From the NCBI GenBank assembly GCA_037045585.1, contig JBAOIR010000054.1:14555-78554 (forward strand): DNA of 64,000 nt, written 5' to 3'. The position numbers and the translations under genes were made by a program. The notes beneath the pieces are model-generated. The model was given only the letters and a program-made list of their open reading frames with translations. It was not told the origin of the DNA and searched no databases. Below are positions 26,852-33,404 of the stretch, piece after piece. The stretch is from SSF14 sp037045585 (GTDB lineage Bacteria > Actinomycetota > Acidimicrobiia > Acidimicrobiales > Microtrichaceae). Every line of letters begins with the position of its first letter. The first letter of the stretch is position 1.

Positions 26852-27196
26852 ATGGCGCAGGACAGAGTTTCGGACAAGAAGGGTCCGGCGGAGCACGTCG
26901 CCGAGCTGAAGGATCTCGTCGTCGGCTACGCCAGGCAGGAGACGTGGGACCCGCTCAAGACGCTCGGTCGCTACGTGGGCTTCGGTGTCGGCGGCGGTAT
27001 CGCGATCGGACTCGGGTGCGTCTTCCTGTTGCTCGGCCTGCTGCGGGGCCTGCAGTCGTGGGACGCCCTCGACGGCACCGGGGCGATGTCGCTGATCCCG
27101 TTCGCTGCGACCGTGCTCGCCGCCGCCGTCATGATCGGTCTCGCCGTCTTCGGCATCACCAAGGACGACACGAAGAAGAAGGAAACGACGTCATGA
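26852..27196 (+). CDS. Small membrane protein, holin-X/phage-holin-superfamily-III-like
   Basis: A 114-residue protein with a charged, helical head (GPAEHVAELKDLVVGYARQETWDPLKTL), two membrane segments (about residues 42-65 and 78-100) and a Lys-rich tail. The head plus two-helix layout is that of the actinobacterial holin-X type family; despite the name no phage gene is near. AAGGGCCG precedes the ATG. It overlaps the next gene by ATGA. Confidence 0.65.
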   Translation: MAQDRVSDKKGPAEHVAELKDLVVGYARQETWDPLKTLGRYVGFGVGGGIAIGLGCVFLLLGLLRGLQSWDALDGTGAMSLIPFAATVLAAAVMIGLAVFGITKDDTKKKETTS

Positions 27197-27399
27197 GCGC
27201 CGACAAGATCACCCCCAACGACATCAAGGCGAAGCTCGCCGACATCCAGGGCGAGGCCACGTCCACCGTCGAGGGCGCCAAGAACCAGATCATCGCTGTC
27301 GGTGCGGGGGTGGCGATCCTGCTCCTGATCATTGCCTTCGTGCTCGGCCGGCGCGGCGGGGCGCACACGAGCACCATCATCGAAGTGAAGCGGGCCTAG
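27193..27399 (+). CDS. Small single-pass membrane protein
   Basis: Sixty-eight residues: a polar helical head (ITPNDIKAKLADIQGEATST), one membrane helix (AVGAGVAILLLIIAFVLG), an RR stop-transfer and a short tail. The start ATG overlaps the previous stop. Its position between the holin-like gene and the next basic protein suggests that the three act together at the membrane; the function is unknown. Confidence 0.65.
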   Translation: MSADKITPNDIKAKLADIQGEATSTVEGAKNQIIAVGAGVAILLLIIAFVLGRRGGAHTSTIIEVKRA

Positions 27400-27404
27400 C
27401 CGTC

Positions 27405-27932
27405 GTGTGGCGTCGTCTTCGCGAGCTGGGGTTGGTTCGCGTCTTCGGGAGAGGTCCGGCAGCGCTCGTCGCCGGCAGCGCGGTCAACTGGCTGATCGAC
27501 CAGGCGCGGGAGTCCCGCCAGCCCGAGCGTCTCGATACGGCGCGCCTCGTTCCCGGTGAGACCTACCTCGTCACGACCCGCCCCGGCATGAACCGCGCCG
27601 AGCGGCGTGACTCCAAGAAGCTGCGGGCGTCGTCGGCCAAGCTGACCAAGCAGCGCACGCCCAACCGCAAAGCCCGGACGACGGCGTCGAAGCTGGCGAC
27701 GGCACAGAAGAAGGTGGCGAAGGCCACGCCGGGGTCGAAGCGCGCGGTACGCAACGAACGCAAGGTCGAGGTGCTCGGCACCCGGTTCGACCGCCTGACG
27801 GCGCCGACGCGGCAACAGCGCAAACTCGAGGTGCAGGTCGCCGAGCTCAGCGCCCGCCTCGAGACCCACCGGGCCACGGCCCTGGCGAAGACGGCCAAGC
27901 GGCACCACCCTCGAACCAAGACGTTCTTGTAG
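27405..27932 (+). CDS. Basic hypothetical protein of the membrane gene cluster
   Basis: A 175-residue protein from a GTG 6 nt after the previous stop. The first 30 residues include a weak hydrophobic stretch (GPAALVAGSAVNWLI). The rest is very rich in Lys and Arg (about residues 60-125) and ends in a coiled-coil-like part (RKLEVQVAELSARLETHRATALAKTAKRH). It could bind RNA, DNA or membranes, but nothing specific is recognised. Third gene of an operon with the two small membrane proteins. Confidence 0.6.
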   Translation: MWRRLRELGLVRVFGRGPAALVAGSAVNWLIDQARESRQPERLDTARLVPGETYLVTTRPGMNRAERRDSKKLRASSAKLTKQRTPNRKARTTASKLATAQKKVAKATPGSKRAVRNERKVEVLGTRFDRLTAPTRQQRKLEVQVAELSARLETHRATALAKTAKRHHPRTKTFL

Positions 27933-28011
27933 CGGTTGAGCGGTCCGCTCCGGCCGGGCCGCCCGGTCAGCGGTTCACGCACCGGCCGCAGCATCGGCCA
28001 GACTGTTGGGC

Positions 28012-28212
28012 GTGATCGTCAAGCTTCGTCATCCCACCCGCGAGATCGAGGTTCCGGGCCCCGTCAGTGTCATCAAGCTGCTCAACCGGCTGGATCTCAA
28101 CCGCGAGTCGGTCCTGCTCGTGCGCAACGGTGAGCTCGTGCCGGGTGACTCGATGCTCGACGACGCCGATGAGATCGAGATCCGCCCGGTCATCTCGGGT
28201 GGCTTTGCATGA
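28012..28212 (+). CDS. ttuB: TtuB/MoaD/ThiS-like sulfur carrier
   Basis: A 66-residue beta-grasp protein: VKLRHPTREIEVPGPVSVIK, LLNRLDLNRESVLLVRNGELVPGD, then DADEIEIRPVISGGFA. The ubiquitin-like fold and the Gly-Gly near the end mark it as a sulfur carrier. The TtuA gene directly downstream makes TtuB the most likely identity. Unusually, two residues (Phe-Ala) follow the Gly-Gly, so it would have to be trimmed before activation. GTG 28012 is chosen; a TTG 6 nt upstream is in frame. Confidence 0.75.
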   Translation: MIVKLRHPTREIEVPGPVSVIKLLNRLDLNRESVLLVRNGELVPGDSMLDDADEIEIRPVISGGFA

Positions 28213-28222
28213 GGATCCAGCC

Positions 28223-29206
28223 ATGAAGTGCACGGTGTGTCGCGAGCCCGCCGTCATCGACCTCCGGCGGCACAACAGCAACTTCTGCGCGCCCCACTTC
28301 ACGAAGTTCTGTCGTGACCAGACCCAGAAGGCGATTGCCGACTTCGACATGATGTCGACCGACGACAAGGTGCTCGTCGCCGTGTCGGGCGGCAAGGACT
28401 CCCTTGCCGTGTGGGACATCCTGCTCGACCTCGGCTACCAGGCGTCGGGCCTGTACATCGGTCTCGGGATCGGCGAGTACAGCGACAACTCGAAGCAGTT
28501 CGCGGTCGATTTCGCCGAGCGGCGCGGCGCCGAGCTGATCCAGATCGATCTGCCGGCCGAGTACGGCTACGACATCCCCGAGGGGTCACGGGCAGCCAAG
28601 CGCGCCCCGTGCTCGGCGTGCGGCCTGTCCAAGCGTCACCTCTTCGACCAGGCCGCGGTCGACGGTGGCTTCGACGTGCTGGTCACGGGCCACAACCTCG
28701 ACGACGAGGCGGCCGTGCTGTTCGGCAACGTGTTGCACTGGCAGACCGAGTACCTCGGCCGTCAGCATCCCGTCCTGCCGGCGCGGCACGGGTTCCCCCG
28801 CAAGGTGAAGCCGCTCGTACGGCTCGGCGAGCGCGAGATGGCGGCGTACTGCATCGTCTCGGGCATCGACTACATCGTCGAGGAATGCCCGATGGCGGTG
28901 GGCAACAAGCACATCGGTTACAAGAACGCGCTGAACGAGATCGAGAAGCAGTCCCCGGGCACCAAGGCCGACTTCTACCTCGGGTTCCTCCGCAACGCCG
29001 CTGACCGGTTCGCCGGCGAGGCCGCCGAGGGTCGTGAAGCGCTCGGTGCGTGCGTACGCTGCGGTTCCCCCAGTCCCGCCGAGGTGTGCGCCTTCTGCCG
29101 GCTCGTGGAACGGGCTACCGCCGACCGCAGCCCCGCGCCGACCCCTCAATCCGTCGAACTGGGTCCGGCCCGCCGGACCGCTACCAACAAGGACGCCACC
29201 ACGTGA
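28223..29206 (+). CDS. ttuA: TtuA-family tRNA 2-thiolation enzyme (tRNA-5-methyluridine54 2-sulfurtransferase)
   Basis: A 327-residue PP-loop ATPase of the TtcA/TtuA group, which activates C2 of T54 in tRNA and inserts sulfur. An N-terminal zinc ribbon (KCTVC with RRHNSNFC near residue 23), the PP-loop SGGKDS near 56, the cluster-binding pair CSAC near 130 (third Cys in EECPMAV), and a C-terminal zinc ribbon CVRCGSPSPAEVCAFC are all present. That is the full TtuA set. It overlaps trmI by 4 nt (GTGA). Confidence 0.88.
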   Translation: MKCTVCREPAVIDLRRHNSNFCAPHFTKFCRDQTQKAIADFDMMSTDDKVLVAVSGGKDSLAVWDILLDLGYQASGLYIGLGIGEYSDNSKQFAVDFAERRGAELIQIDLPAEYGYDIPEGSRAAKRAPCSACGLSKRHLFDQAAVDGGFDVLVTGHNLDDEAAVLFGNVLHWQTEYLGRQHPVLPARHGFPRKVKPLVRLGEREMAAYCIVSGIDYIVEECPMAVGNKHIGYKNALNEIEKQSPGTKADFYLGFLRNAADRFAGEAAEGREALGACVRCGSPSPAEVCAFCRLVERATADRSPAPTPQSVELGPARRTATNKDATT

Positions 29207-29979
29207 CCGCCGAACTCCAGGAAGGCGAGCTGGTCCTCCTGCTCGACTCGAAACAGCGCCAGTACCTGGTGACGTTGCAGTCCGGCAAGGAGTTCCACTC
29301 CCACGCGGGGTACATCTCCCACGACGAGATCCTCGGTGCCGGCGAGGGCGTCACGCTGCGGTCGACCCGGGGCACGTCCTACACGGTGCTGCGCCCGACG
29401 CTGAGCGAGTTCATCCTCAAGATGCCCCGCGGCGCCCAGGTGATCTACCCGAAGGACATCGGGCCCATCTTGATGATGGCCGACATCGGACCCGGTTTGA
29501 AGGTGCTCGAGTCGGGGGTCGGATCGGGCGCCCTTTCGATGGGCATGCTGCGGTGTGGCGTCGACATCGTCGGCTACGAGTTCCGCGAGGAGTTCGCGGA
29601 TCGGGCCCGCCAGAACGTCGAGAAGTTCCTCGGGCCCGAGGCGCTGAGCCGGTACCGGGTCGAGTTCCGCGACTGCTACGAGGGCATCGACGAGACCGAC
29701 CTCGACCGGGTGATCCTCGATCTGCCCGAGCCGTGGCAGGTGGTCCCGCACGCCGCGACGGCGCTGCGGCCCGGTGGTCTGATCCTCGGGTACTCGCCGA
29801 GCATCGTGCAGGTGATGCAGTTCCGCGATGCCCTCGACAAGGCCGGGTTCATCCTGGCGGAGTCGCTCGAGGTGCTGAACCGGAGCTGGCACATCGAGGG
29901 CAACGCCGTGCGTCCCGACCATCGCATGGTCGCCCACACCGGGTTCCTCACGACCGCTCGTCGCGGCAGCGACCAGTAG
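29203..29979 (+). CDS. trmI: tRNA (adenine-58-N1)-methyltransferase
   Basis: A 258-residue SAM-dependent enzyme that makes m1A58 in the tRNA T-loop. The N-terminal beta domain includes HAGYISHDEILGAGEG. The SAM motif is VLESGVGSGALSMGML near residue 104, and the catalytic motif IV appears as DLPEPW. The start is a GTG overlapping the ttuA stop. With TtuB and TtuA upstream this forms an operon aimed at two neighbouring T-loop positions (54 and 58). Confidence 0.92.
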   Translation: MTAELQEGELVLLLDSKQRQYLVTLQSGKEFHSHAGYISHDEILGAGEGVTLRSTRGTSYTVLRPTLSEFILKMPRGAQVIYPKDIGPILMMADIGPGLKVLESGVGSGALSMGMLRCGVDIVGYEFREEFADRARQNVEKFLGPEALSRYRVEFRDCYEGIDETDLDRVILDLPEPWQVVPHAATALRPGGLILGYSPSIVQVMQFRDALDKAGFILAESLEVLNRSWHIEGNAVRPDHRMVAHTGFLTTARRGSDQ

Positions 29980-29995
29980 CTGATCGCAGCTGCGG

Positions 29996-31159
29996 GTGAA
30001 CGAGCTCGACCTCATCTTCCTGCTGGGTGCGCTCGTCGCCGGGTTGGGGGGATGGCGGTTCGGGTTCGTTCGGCGCGTCATCGGTTGGATCGGCCTCGTC
30101 ATCGGGGTCGTGGTGGCGTCGAAGCTCCTCCCCGTGGTGTTCGAGACGCCCGAGACCCCCGAGCCGGGCGACCTCATCCGGAGCCTCGTCGTGATCCTCG
30201 GCGCCGGCCTGATCGGCCAGGCGGTCGGGCACGTCGTCGGCGGGCGCATGAAGGGCATGCTCGATATCGCCCGGTTCGGTTTGATCGACTCTGCCGGGGG
30301 TGCGGTGCTCGGCGTCGCCGGGGTGGTGATCACCGCGTGGATGTTCATCCCGACGATGGTGCAGATCCAGGGGTGGCCGGCGGAGACGGCTCGAAGCTCG
30401 GTCGTCGCGGCCCGGCTCACGCGAGCGCTCGGCGCTCCGCCCGACGTGCTGGCCGGGGTGGGCAAGTCGCTCGGCGTCAACGGCCTCGAGGACGCGCTGT
30501 CGAACATCCGCAACCTCAACATCGACCCCGTGGCCCCGGCCAACTCTCCGGTCGACCAGGCGACGGTCGATGTCGTGCGCGCCTCGGTCGTGAAACTGTC
30601 GGGCCCGGCGTGTGACCGCACCCAGTCGGGAAGCGGGTTCGTGGTCGCGCCGGGACTGGTCGTGACCAACGCCCACGTCGTCGCCGGGTCGGAAGCGTTG
30701 ACGATCTCCGACGACACCGGGCTCGAGGCCGAGGGCACGATCCGCTATCTCGATCTGCGTAACGACATCGCACTCGTGGCCGCGCCGGGCCTCGACCGCC
30801 CGCCGCTGCCCCTCGTCGAGGCGAAGGTGGGTGATGCCGGGGCGATCCTCGGCTTTCCGGGCGGTGGTCCGCTCCAGGTGCAGCCGTACACGGTGGCGGC
30901 CGTGACGACGGCGACGGCGCGCGACATCTACGACCAGGGCTCGTTCTCGCGCAGGATCATGATCCTCGGGTCGAAGATCGGGCCGGGCGACTCGGGCGGC
31001 CCGCTGATCACGCCCGACGGCAGCGTCGCTGGTGTCGCGTTCGGCATCGCTCCCGACCGCGCCGAGACGGCGTACGCGATCCCGACCGCGTTGCTCCAGG
31101 GGCTCGTCGAGCAGGTGAGCGCCGAGCCCCTGGCGTCGGGCGCGTGCCGGGGTGAGTGA
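29996..31159 (+). CDS. MarP-like membrane serine protease
   Basis: A 387-residue protein with an N-terminal CvpA-type membrane domain (four hydrophobic segments within residues 1-130) and a periplasmic trypsin-like domain. The catalytic triad is visible as His in VVTNAHVV (near 225), Asp in LRNDIALV (near 256) and Ser in GPGDSGGPL (near 331). This architecture is that of mycobacterial MarP (Rv3671c), a protease needed for acid tolerance. A Cys in SGPACDRT at the start of the protease part may form the regulatory disulfide. GTG start 16 nt after trmI. Confidence 0.87.
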   Translation: MNELDLIFLLGALVAGLGGWRFGFVRRVIGWIGLVIGVVVASKLLPVVFETPETPEPGDLIRSLVVILGAGLIGQAVGHVVGGRMKGMLDIARFGLIDSAGGAVLGVAGVVITAWMFIPTMVQIQGWPAETARSSVVAARLTRALGAPPDVLAGVGKSLGVNGLEDALSNIRNLNIDPVAPANSPVDQATVDVVRASVVKLSGPACDRTQSGSGFVVAPGLVVTNAHVVAGSEALTISDDTGLEAEGTIRYLDLRNDIALVAAPGLDRPPLPLVEAKVGDAGAILGFPGGGPLQVQPYTVAAVTTATARDIYDQGSFSRRIMILGSKIGPGDSGGPLITPDGSVAGVAFGIAPDRAETAYAIPTALLQGLVEQVSAEPLASGACRGE

Positions 31160-31197
31160 GCGGCGAAACTCGGGTCGGTGAGCGGCGGGGTGAGCGG

Positions 31198-31203
31198 TAC
31201 GGT
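31198..31203 (+). promoter_or_regulatory. Candidate -10 box (TACGGT) for PPOX gene
   Basis: TACGGT is 6 nt before the GTG at 31210 and supports that start over an in-frame codon at 31156. Confidence 0.4.
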
Positions 31204-31209
31204 CGGGGA

Positions 31210-31842
31210 GTGACCGCGCTGTTCGATCCCTCCACCGTCGTCTCCACCCACGAGGGTCTCGATGTGATCTACGGGGAGCCGCTGTCGACGTCGCTCACCA
31301 AGGAGATCGACCACCTGATCCCCGAGACCGAGGCATACATCGAGGCGTCGCCGTTCGTGGTCGTCGCCACGTCGGGATCAGGAGGCCTCGACAGCTCGCC
31401 CCGTGGTGATCCCGCCGGATTCGTGCGGGTGCACGATTCCCGCACGCTGCTGATGCCCGACCGTCGCGGCAACAATCGCGTCGACACGCTGCGCAACCTG
31501 GTCGACGACCCCGGCGTCGCGCTCTTGTTCCTCGTGCCGGGCGTCGGGGTCACCCTGCGGGTGAACGGCACCGCAGTGCTCACTACCGACGCCGACCTCC
31601 GGGCGAGCTTCTCCGTGGGAGACAAGATCCCGGCCACGATCGTGGTGATCACCATCGAGTCGGTCTACACGCAGTGCCCGAAGGCGCTCATCCGCTCGCA
31701 GCTCTGGGACCCCGCCGGGTTCCGTGATCCGTCGGAGCTGCCGACGGTCGGCACCATCATGGCGACGATCACCGCCGGCGACTTCGACGGCGCGACCTAC
31801 GACGTCAACTACCCCCAGCGAATCAAGGACACGATCTACTGA
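31210..31842 (+). CDS. Pyridoxamine 5'-phosphate oxidase family protein (MSMEG_1061-like)
   Basis: A 210-residue flavin-binding split-barrel protein. It shows PFVVVATSGSGGLDSSPRGDPAGFVRV, LLMPDRRGNNRVDTLRNLVDDPGVALLFLVPG and a late CPKALIRSQLWDP. These are typical of the PPOX group that binds FMN, F420 or heme; in an F420-making organism an F420-linked reductase is possible but not shown. It overlaps the ABM gene by one base (TGATG). Confidence 0.8.
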   Translation: MTALFDPSTVVSTHEGLDVIYGEPLSTSLTKEIDHLIPETEAYIEASPFVVVATSGSGGLDSSPRGDPAGFVRVHDSRTLLMPDRRGNNRVDTLRNLVDDPGVALLFLVPGVGVTLRVNGTAVLTTDADLRASFSVGDKIPATIVVITIESVYTQCPKALIRSQLWDPAGFRDPSELPTVGTIMATITAGDFDGATYDVNYPQRIKDTIY

Positions 31843-32168
31843 TGACCGACTCGACCGAGGCCCCCTACGTGGCTGTCATCTTCACCTCCCAGCACACCGG
31901 CGAGGATCTTCGTGGGTACGCCGCGGCGGCCGCTCGCATGATCGAGCTGGCGGCCGAACAGCCCGGCTACCGCGGCATGGACACGGTGCACGGCGCCGAC
32001 GGGGCCGGTATCACGGTGTCGTACTGGGCGACCGACGCCGATGCGCTCGGGTGGAAGCGCGTGACCGAACACCTCGCCGCCCAGGAGCAGGGCCGCGACA
32101 CCTGGTACTCGTCGTACCGGGTCCGGGTGGCCACGGTGCACCGCGACTACTCGTTCCCGCGGAGCTGA
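31842..32168 (+). CDS. Antibiotic biosynthesis monooxygenase (ABM) domain protein
   Basis: A 108-residue ferredoxin-like ABM-fold protein. VAVIFTSQHTG, MIELAAEQPGYRGMDTVHG and ITVSYWATDADALGWKRVTEH are the usual core, and the WYSSYRVRVATVHRDY strand closes the barrel. Such proteins may act as small oxygenases or heme-degrading-like enzymes; the substrate is unknown. Translationally coupled to the PPOX gene. Confidence 0.82.
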   Translation: MTDSTEAPYVAVIFTSQHTGEDLRGYAAAAARMIELAAEQPGYRGMDTVHGADGAGITVSYWATDADALGWKRVTEHLAAQEQGRDTWYSSYRVRVATVHRDYSFPRS

Positions 32169-32173
32169 CCGAA

Positions 32174-32220
32174 CTCTGGAGCGGCGGAGTGCAGCTGGAC
32201 TGCACGTCAGCGCTCGAGAG
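32174..32220. repeat. Degenerate palindromic element, copy C
   Basis: CTCTGGAGCGGCGGAGTGCAG pairs imperfectly with CTGCACGTCAGCGCTCGAGAG around a short loop. The outer CTCTGGAGCG...CGCTC(G/C)AGAG arms match the elements at 11380 and 43643, while the inner arms differ. It lies directly after the ABM stop. Confidence 0.5.
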
Positions 32221-32248
32221 TGTCAGGGTCGTGTGGCAGGCTCGGGTG

Positions 32249-32866
32249 ATGGTCGACGTTCCCGACTTCGCTGGTGACGACCCCTTCGTGGAGGAGCGAT
32301 ACGAACAGCTCGATCTGGCGGGCATCGAGGTCGATGGGGTCGTGTTCGAGTCCTGCGTGTTCGTCGCCGTCGACTGGAGCGATGCAGCGCTCCACCGGTG
32401 CACGTTCGTCGAGTGCACCTTCGAGCGGTGCAACTTCGCTGGTGCGGACCTCGACGCAACTCGGCTCGAAGGCTGCACCTTCACCGGGTGCAAGGTGACC
32501 GGGCTCGACTGGACGCGTCTCGACTGGCCAGCCGTCCGTTGCTACGACCCGCTCCGGTTCGAGGACTGCAACTGCTTCGGCTCGTACTTCGTCGGCCTCG
32601 AGCTGCACGGGCTTGCCTTCGTCGACTGCAACCTCAGCGACGCCGACTTCTGCGACACCCGCCTGCACGACCTCGACCTGCAGGGCTCGACGCTCGACAA
32701 CGCCCGGTTCGACGGTGCCTCGGTGCGCGGCGTCGACTTCCGGGGAGCGACGGGTTACTCGATCGACGTTCGCGCCGTACGCCTCGACGGTTCGACGTTC
32801 GATCTCCCCGAGGGTCTCCGACTCCTCGACTCGCTTCCCATCACCTTCGCCGATCGCGTCGACTGA
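32249..32866 (+). CDS. Pentapeptide-repeat protein (Qnr-like architecture)
   Basis: A 205-residue protein composed of A(D/N)LxX-type pentapeptides forming a right-handed beta-helix: CVFVAVDWSDAALHRCTFVECTF, then CNFAGADLDATRLEGCTF and CNLSDADFCDTRLHDLDLQG. Length, the break near residue 110 (FEDCNCFGSYFVGLELHG) and the short C-terminal cap (LRLLDSLPITF) resemble Qnr/McbG proteins that mimic DNA and shield gyrase. That function is only a possibility. Confidence 0.75.
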   Translation: MVDVPDFAGDDPFVEERYEQLDLAGIEVDGVVFESCVFVAVDWSDAALHRCTFVECTFERCNFAGADLDATRLEGCTFTGCKVTGLDWTRLDWPAVRCYDPLRFEDCNCFGSYFVGLELHGLAFVDCNLSDADFCDTRLHDLDLQGSTLDNARFDGASVRGVDFRGATGYSIDVRAVRLDGSTFDLPEGLRLLDSLPITFADRVD

Positions 32867-32885
32867 CCGGCGACTGGACGCGGAA

Positions 32886-32910
32886 CGACCCGGGCACACG
32901 GCCCGGGTCG
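32886..32910. terminator. Perfect hairpin between convergent genes
   Basis: CGACCCGGGC and GCCCGGGTCG form a 10-bp perfect stem with a 5-nt loop, placed between the stops of the pentapeptide gene and the ferredoxin gene. It is a likely bidirectional terminator. Confidence 0.65.
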
Positions 32911-32934
32911 CTCGAAGAACTCAGTCGATTCCGA

Positions 32935-33180
32935 CTACTCCATCTCGATGAAGATGCACTCGCCGGGGCACTCCTCGGCGGATTCGATGGTGCCTTCCCA
33001 CTCGCCCTCGGGCACGTCGGCGAGACCCTCGGGGCCACCCGGATCGGAGTAGACCTTGCCGGCCGGGTCGACCACGTAGGCCAAGCCGTCGTCGAGGAGG
33101 GTGAACACCTTGGGTGCGATCTCTTCGCACAGACCATCGCCGGTGCACAGATCCTGATCGATCCAGACCTTCATACCCAT
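32935..33180 (-). CDS. Small ferredoxin (3Fe-4S type)
   Basis: An 81-residue ferredoxin. The cluster ligands are in DLCTGDGLCEEIAPKVF (Cys-x5-Cys) and ECPGECIFIE, where the missing middle Cys of a 4Fe-4S motif suggests a 3Fe-4S centre. Such ferredoxins often feed P450s or other oxygenases. The ATG at 33180 is supported by GAGGAG 8 nt upstream. It is divergent from arc across about 220 bp. Confidence 0.85.
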   Translation of the reverse strand: MGMKVWIDQDLCTGDGLCEEIAPKVFTLLDDGLAYVVDPAGKVYSDPGGPEGLADVPEGEWEGTIESAEECPGECIFIEME

Positions 33181-33239
33181 GTTGCAAGCTCCTCAGGGAT
33201 TCGGTGCGGGCGCTTCGGGGCCCGACGCCACGTGCCGTG

Positions 33240-33245
33240 AGTGTA
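33240..33245 (-). promoter_or_regulatory. Candidate -10 box (TACACT) for ferredoxin gene
   Basis: TACACT on the minus strand lies about 60 nt upstream of the ferredoxin start and gives a leader holding its Shine-Dalgarno. Confidence 0.35.
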
Positions 33246-33382
33246 GCCCCATCCACCTGCTCCCAGACCAACCCCGGGCAGAATCGCGGTGTCGCTCTTG
33301 GCACGTCGTCGTCGCCAGAACGGCACGACGAACGGCGTGTGACGATCGCGTCAACCGAGGTGGAATCCGAAGATCGCGGTGT

Positions 33383-33388
33383 TAGGTT
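33383..33388 (+). promoter_or_regulatory. Candidate -10 box (TAGGTT) for arc
   Basis: TAGGTT predicts a transcript start near 33395, just before the strong GAGGAGG. This excludes the longer in-frame starts upstream. Confidence 0.4.
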
Positions 33389-33404
33389 CCAACGTTCCGA
33401 GGAG

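Noticed and set aside
26852..27399. Prophage remnant suggested by a holin-like protein
   Set aside because: The family is a common chromosomal actinobacterial membrane protein; no endolysin, integrase or structural phage gene is near.
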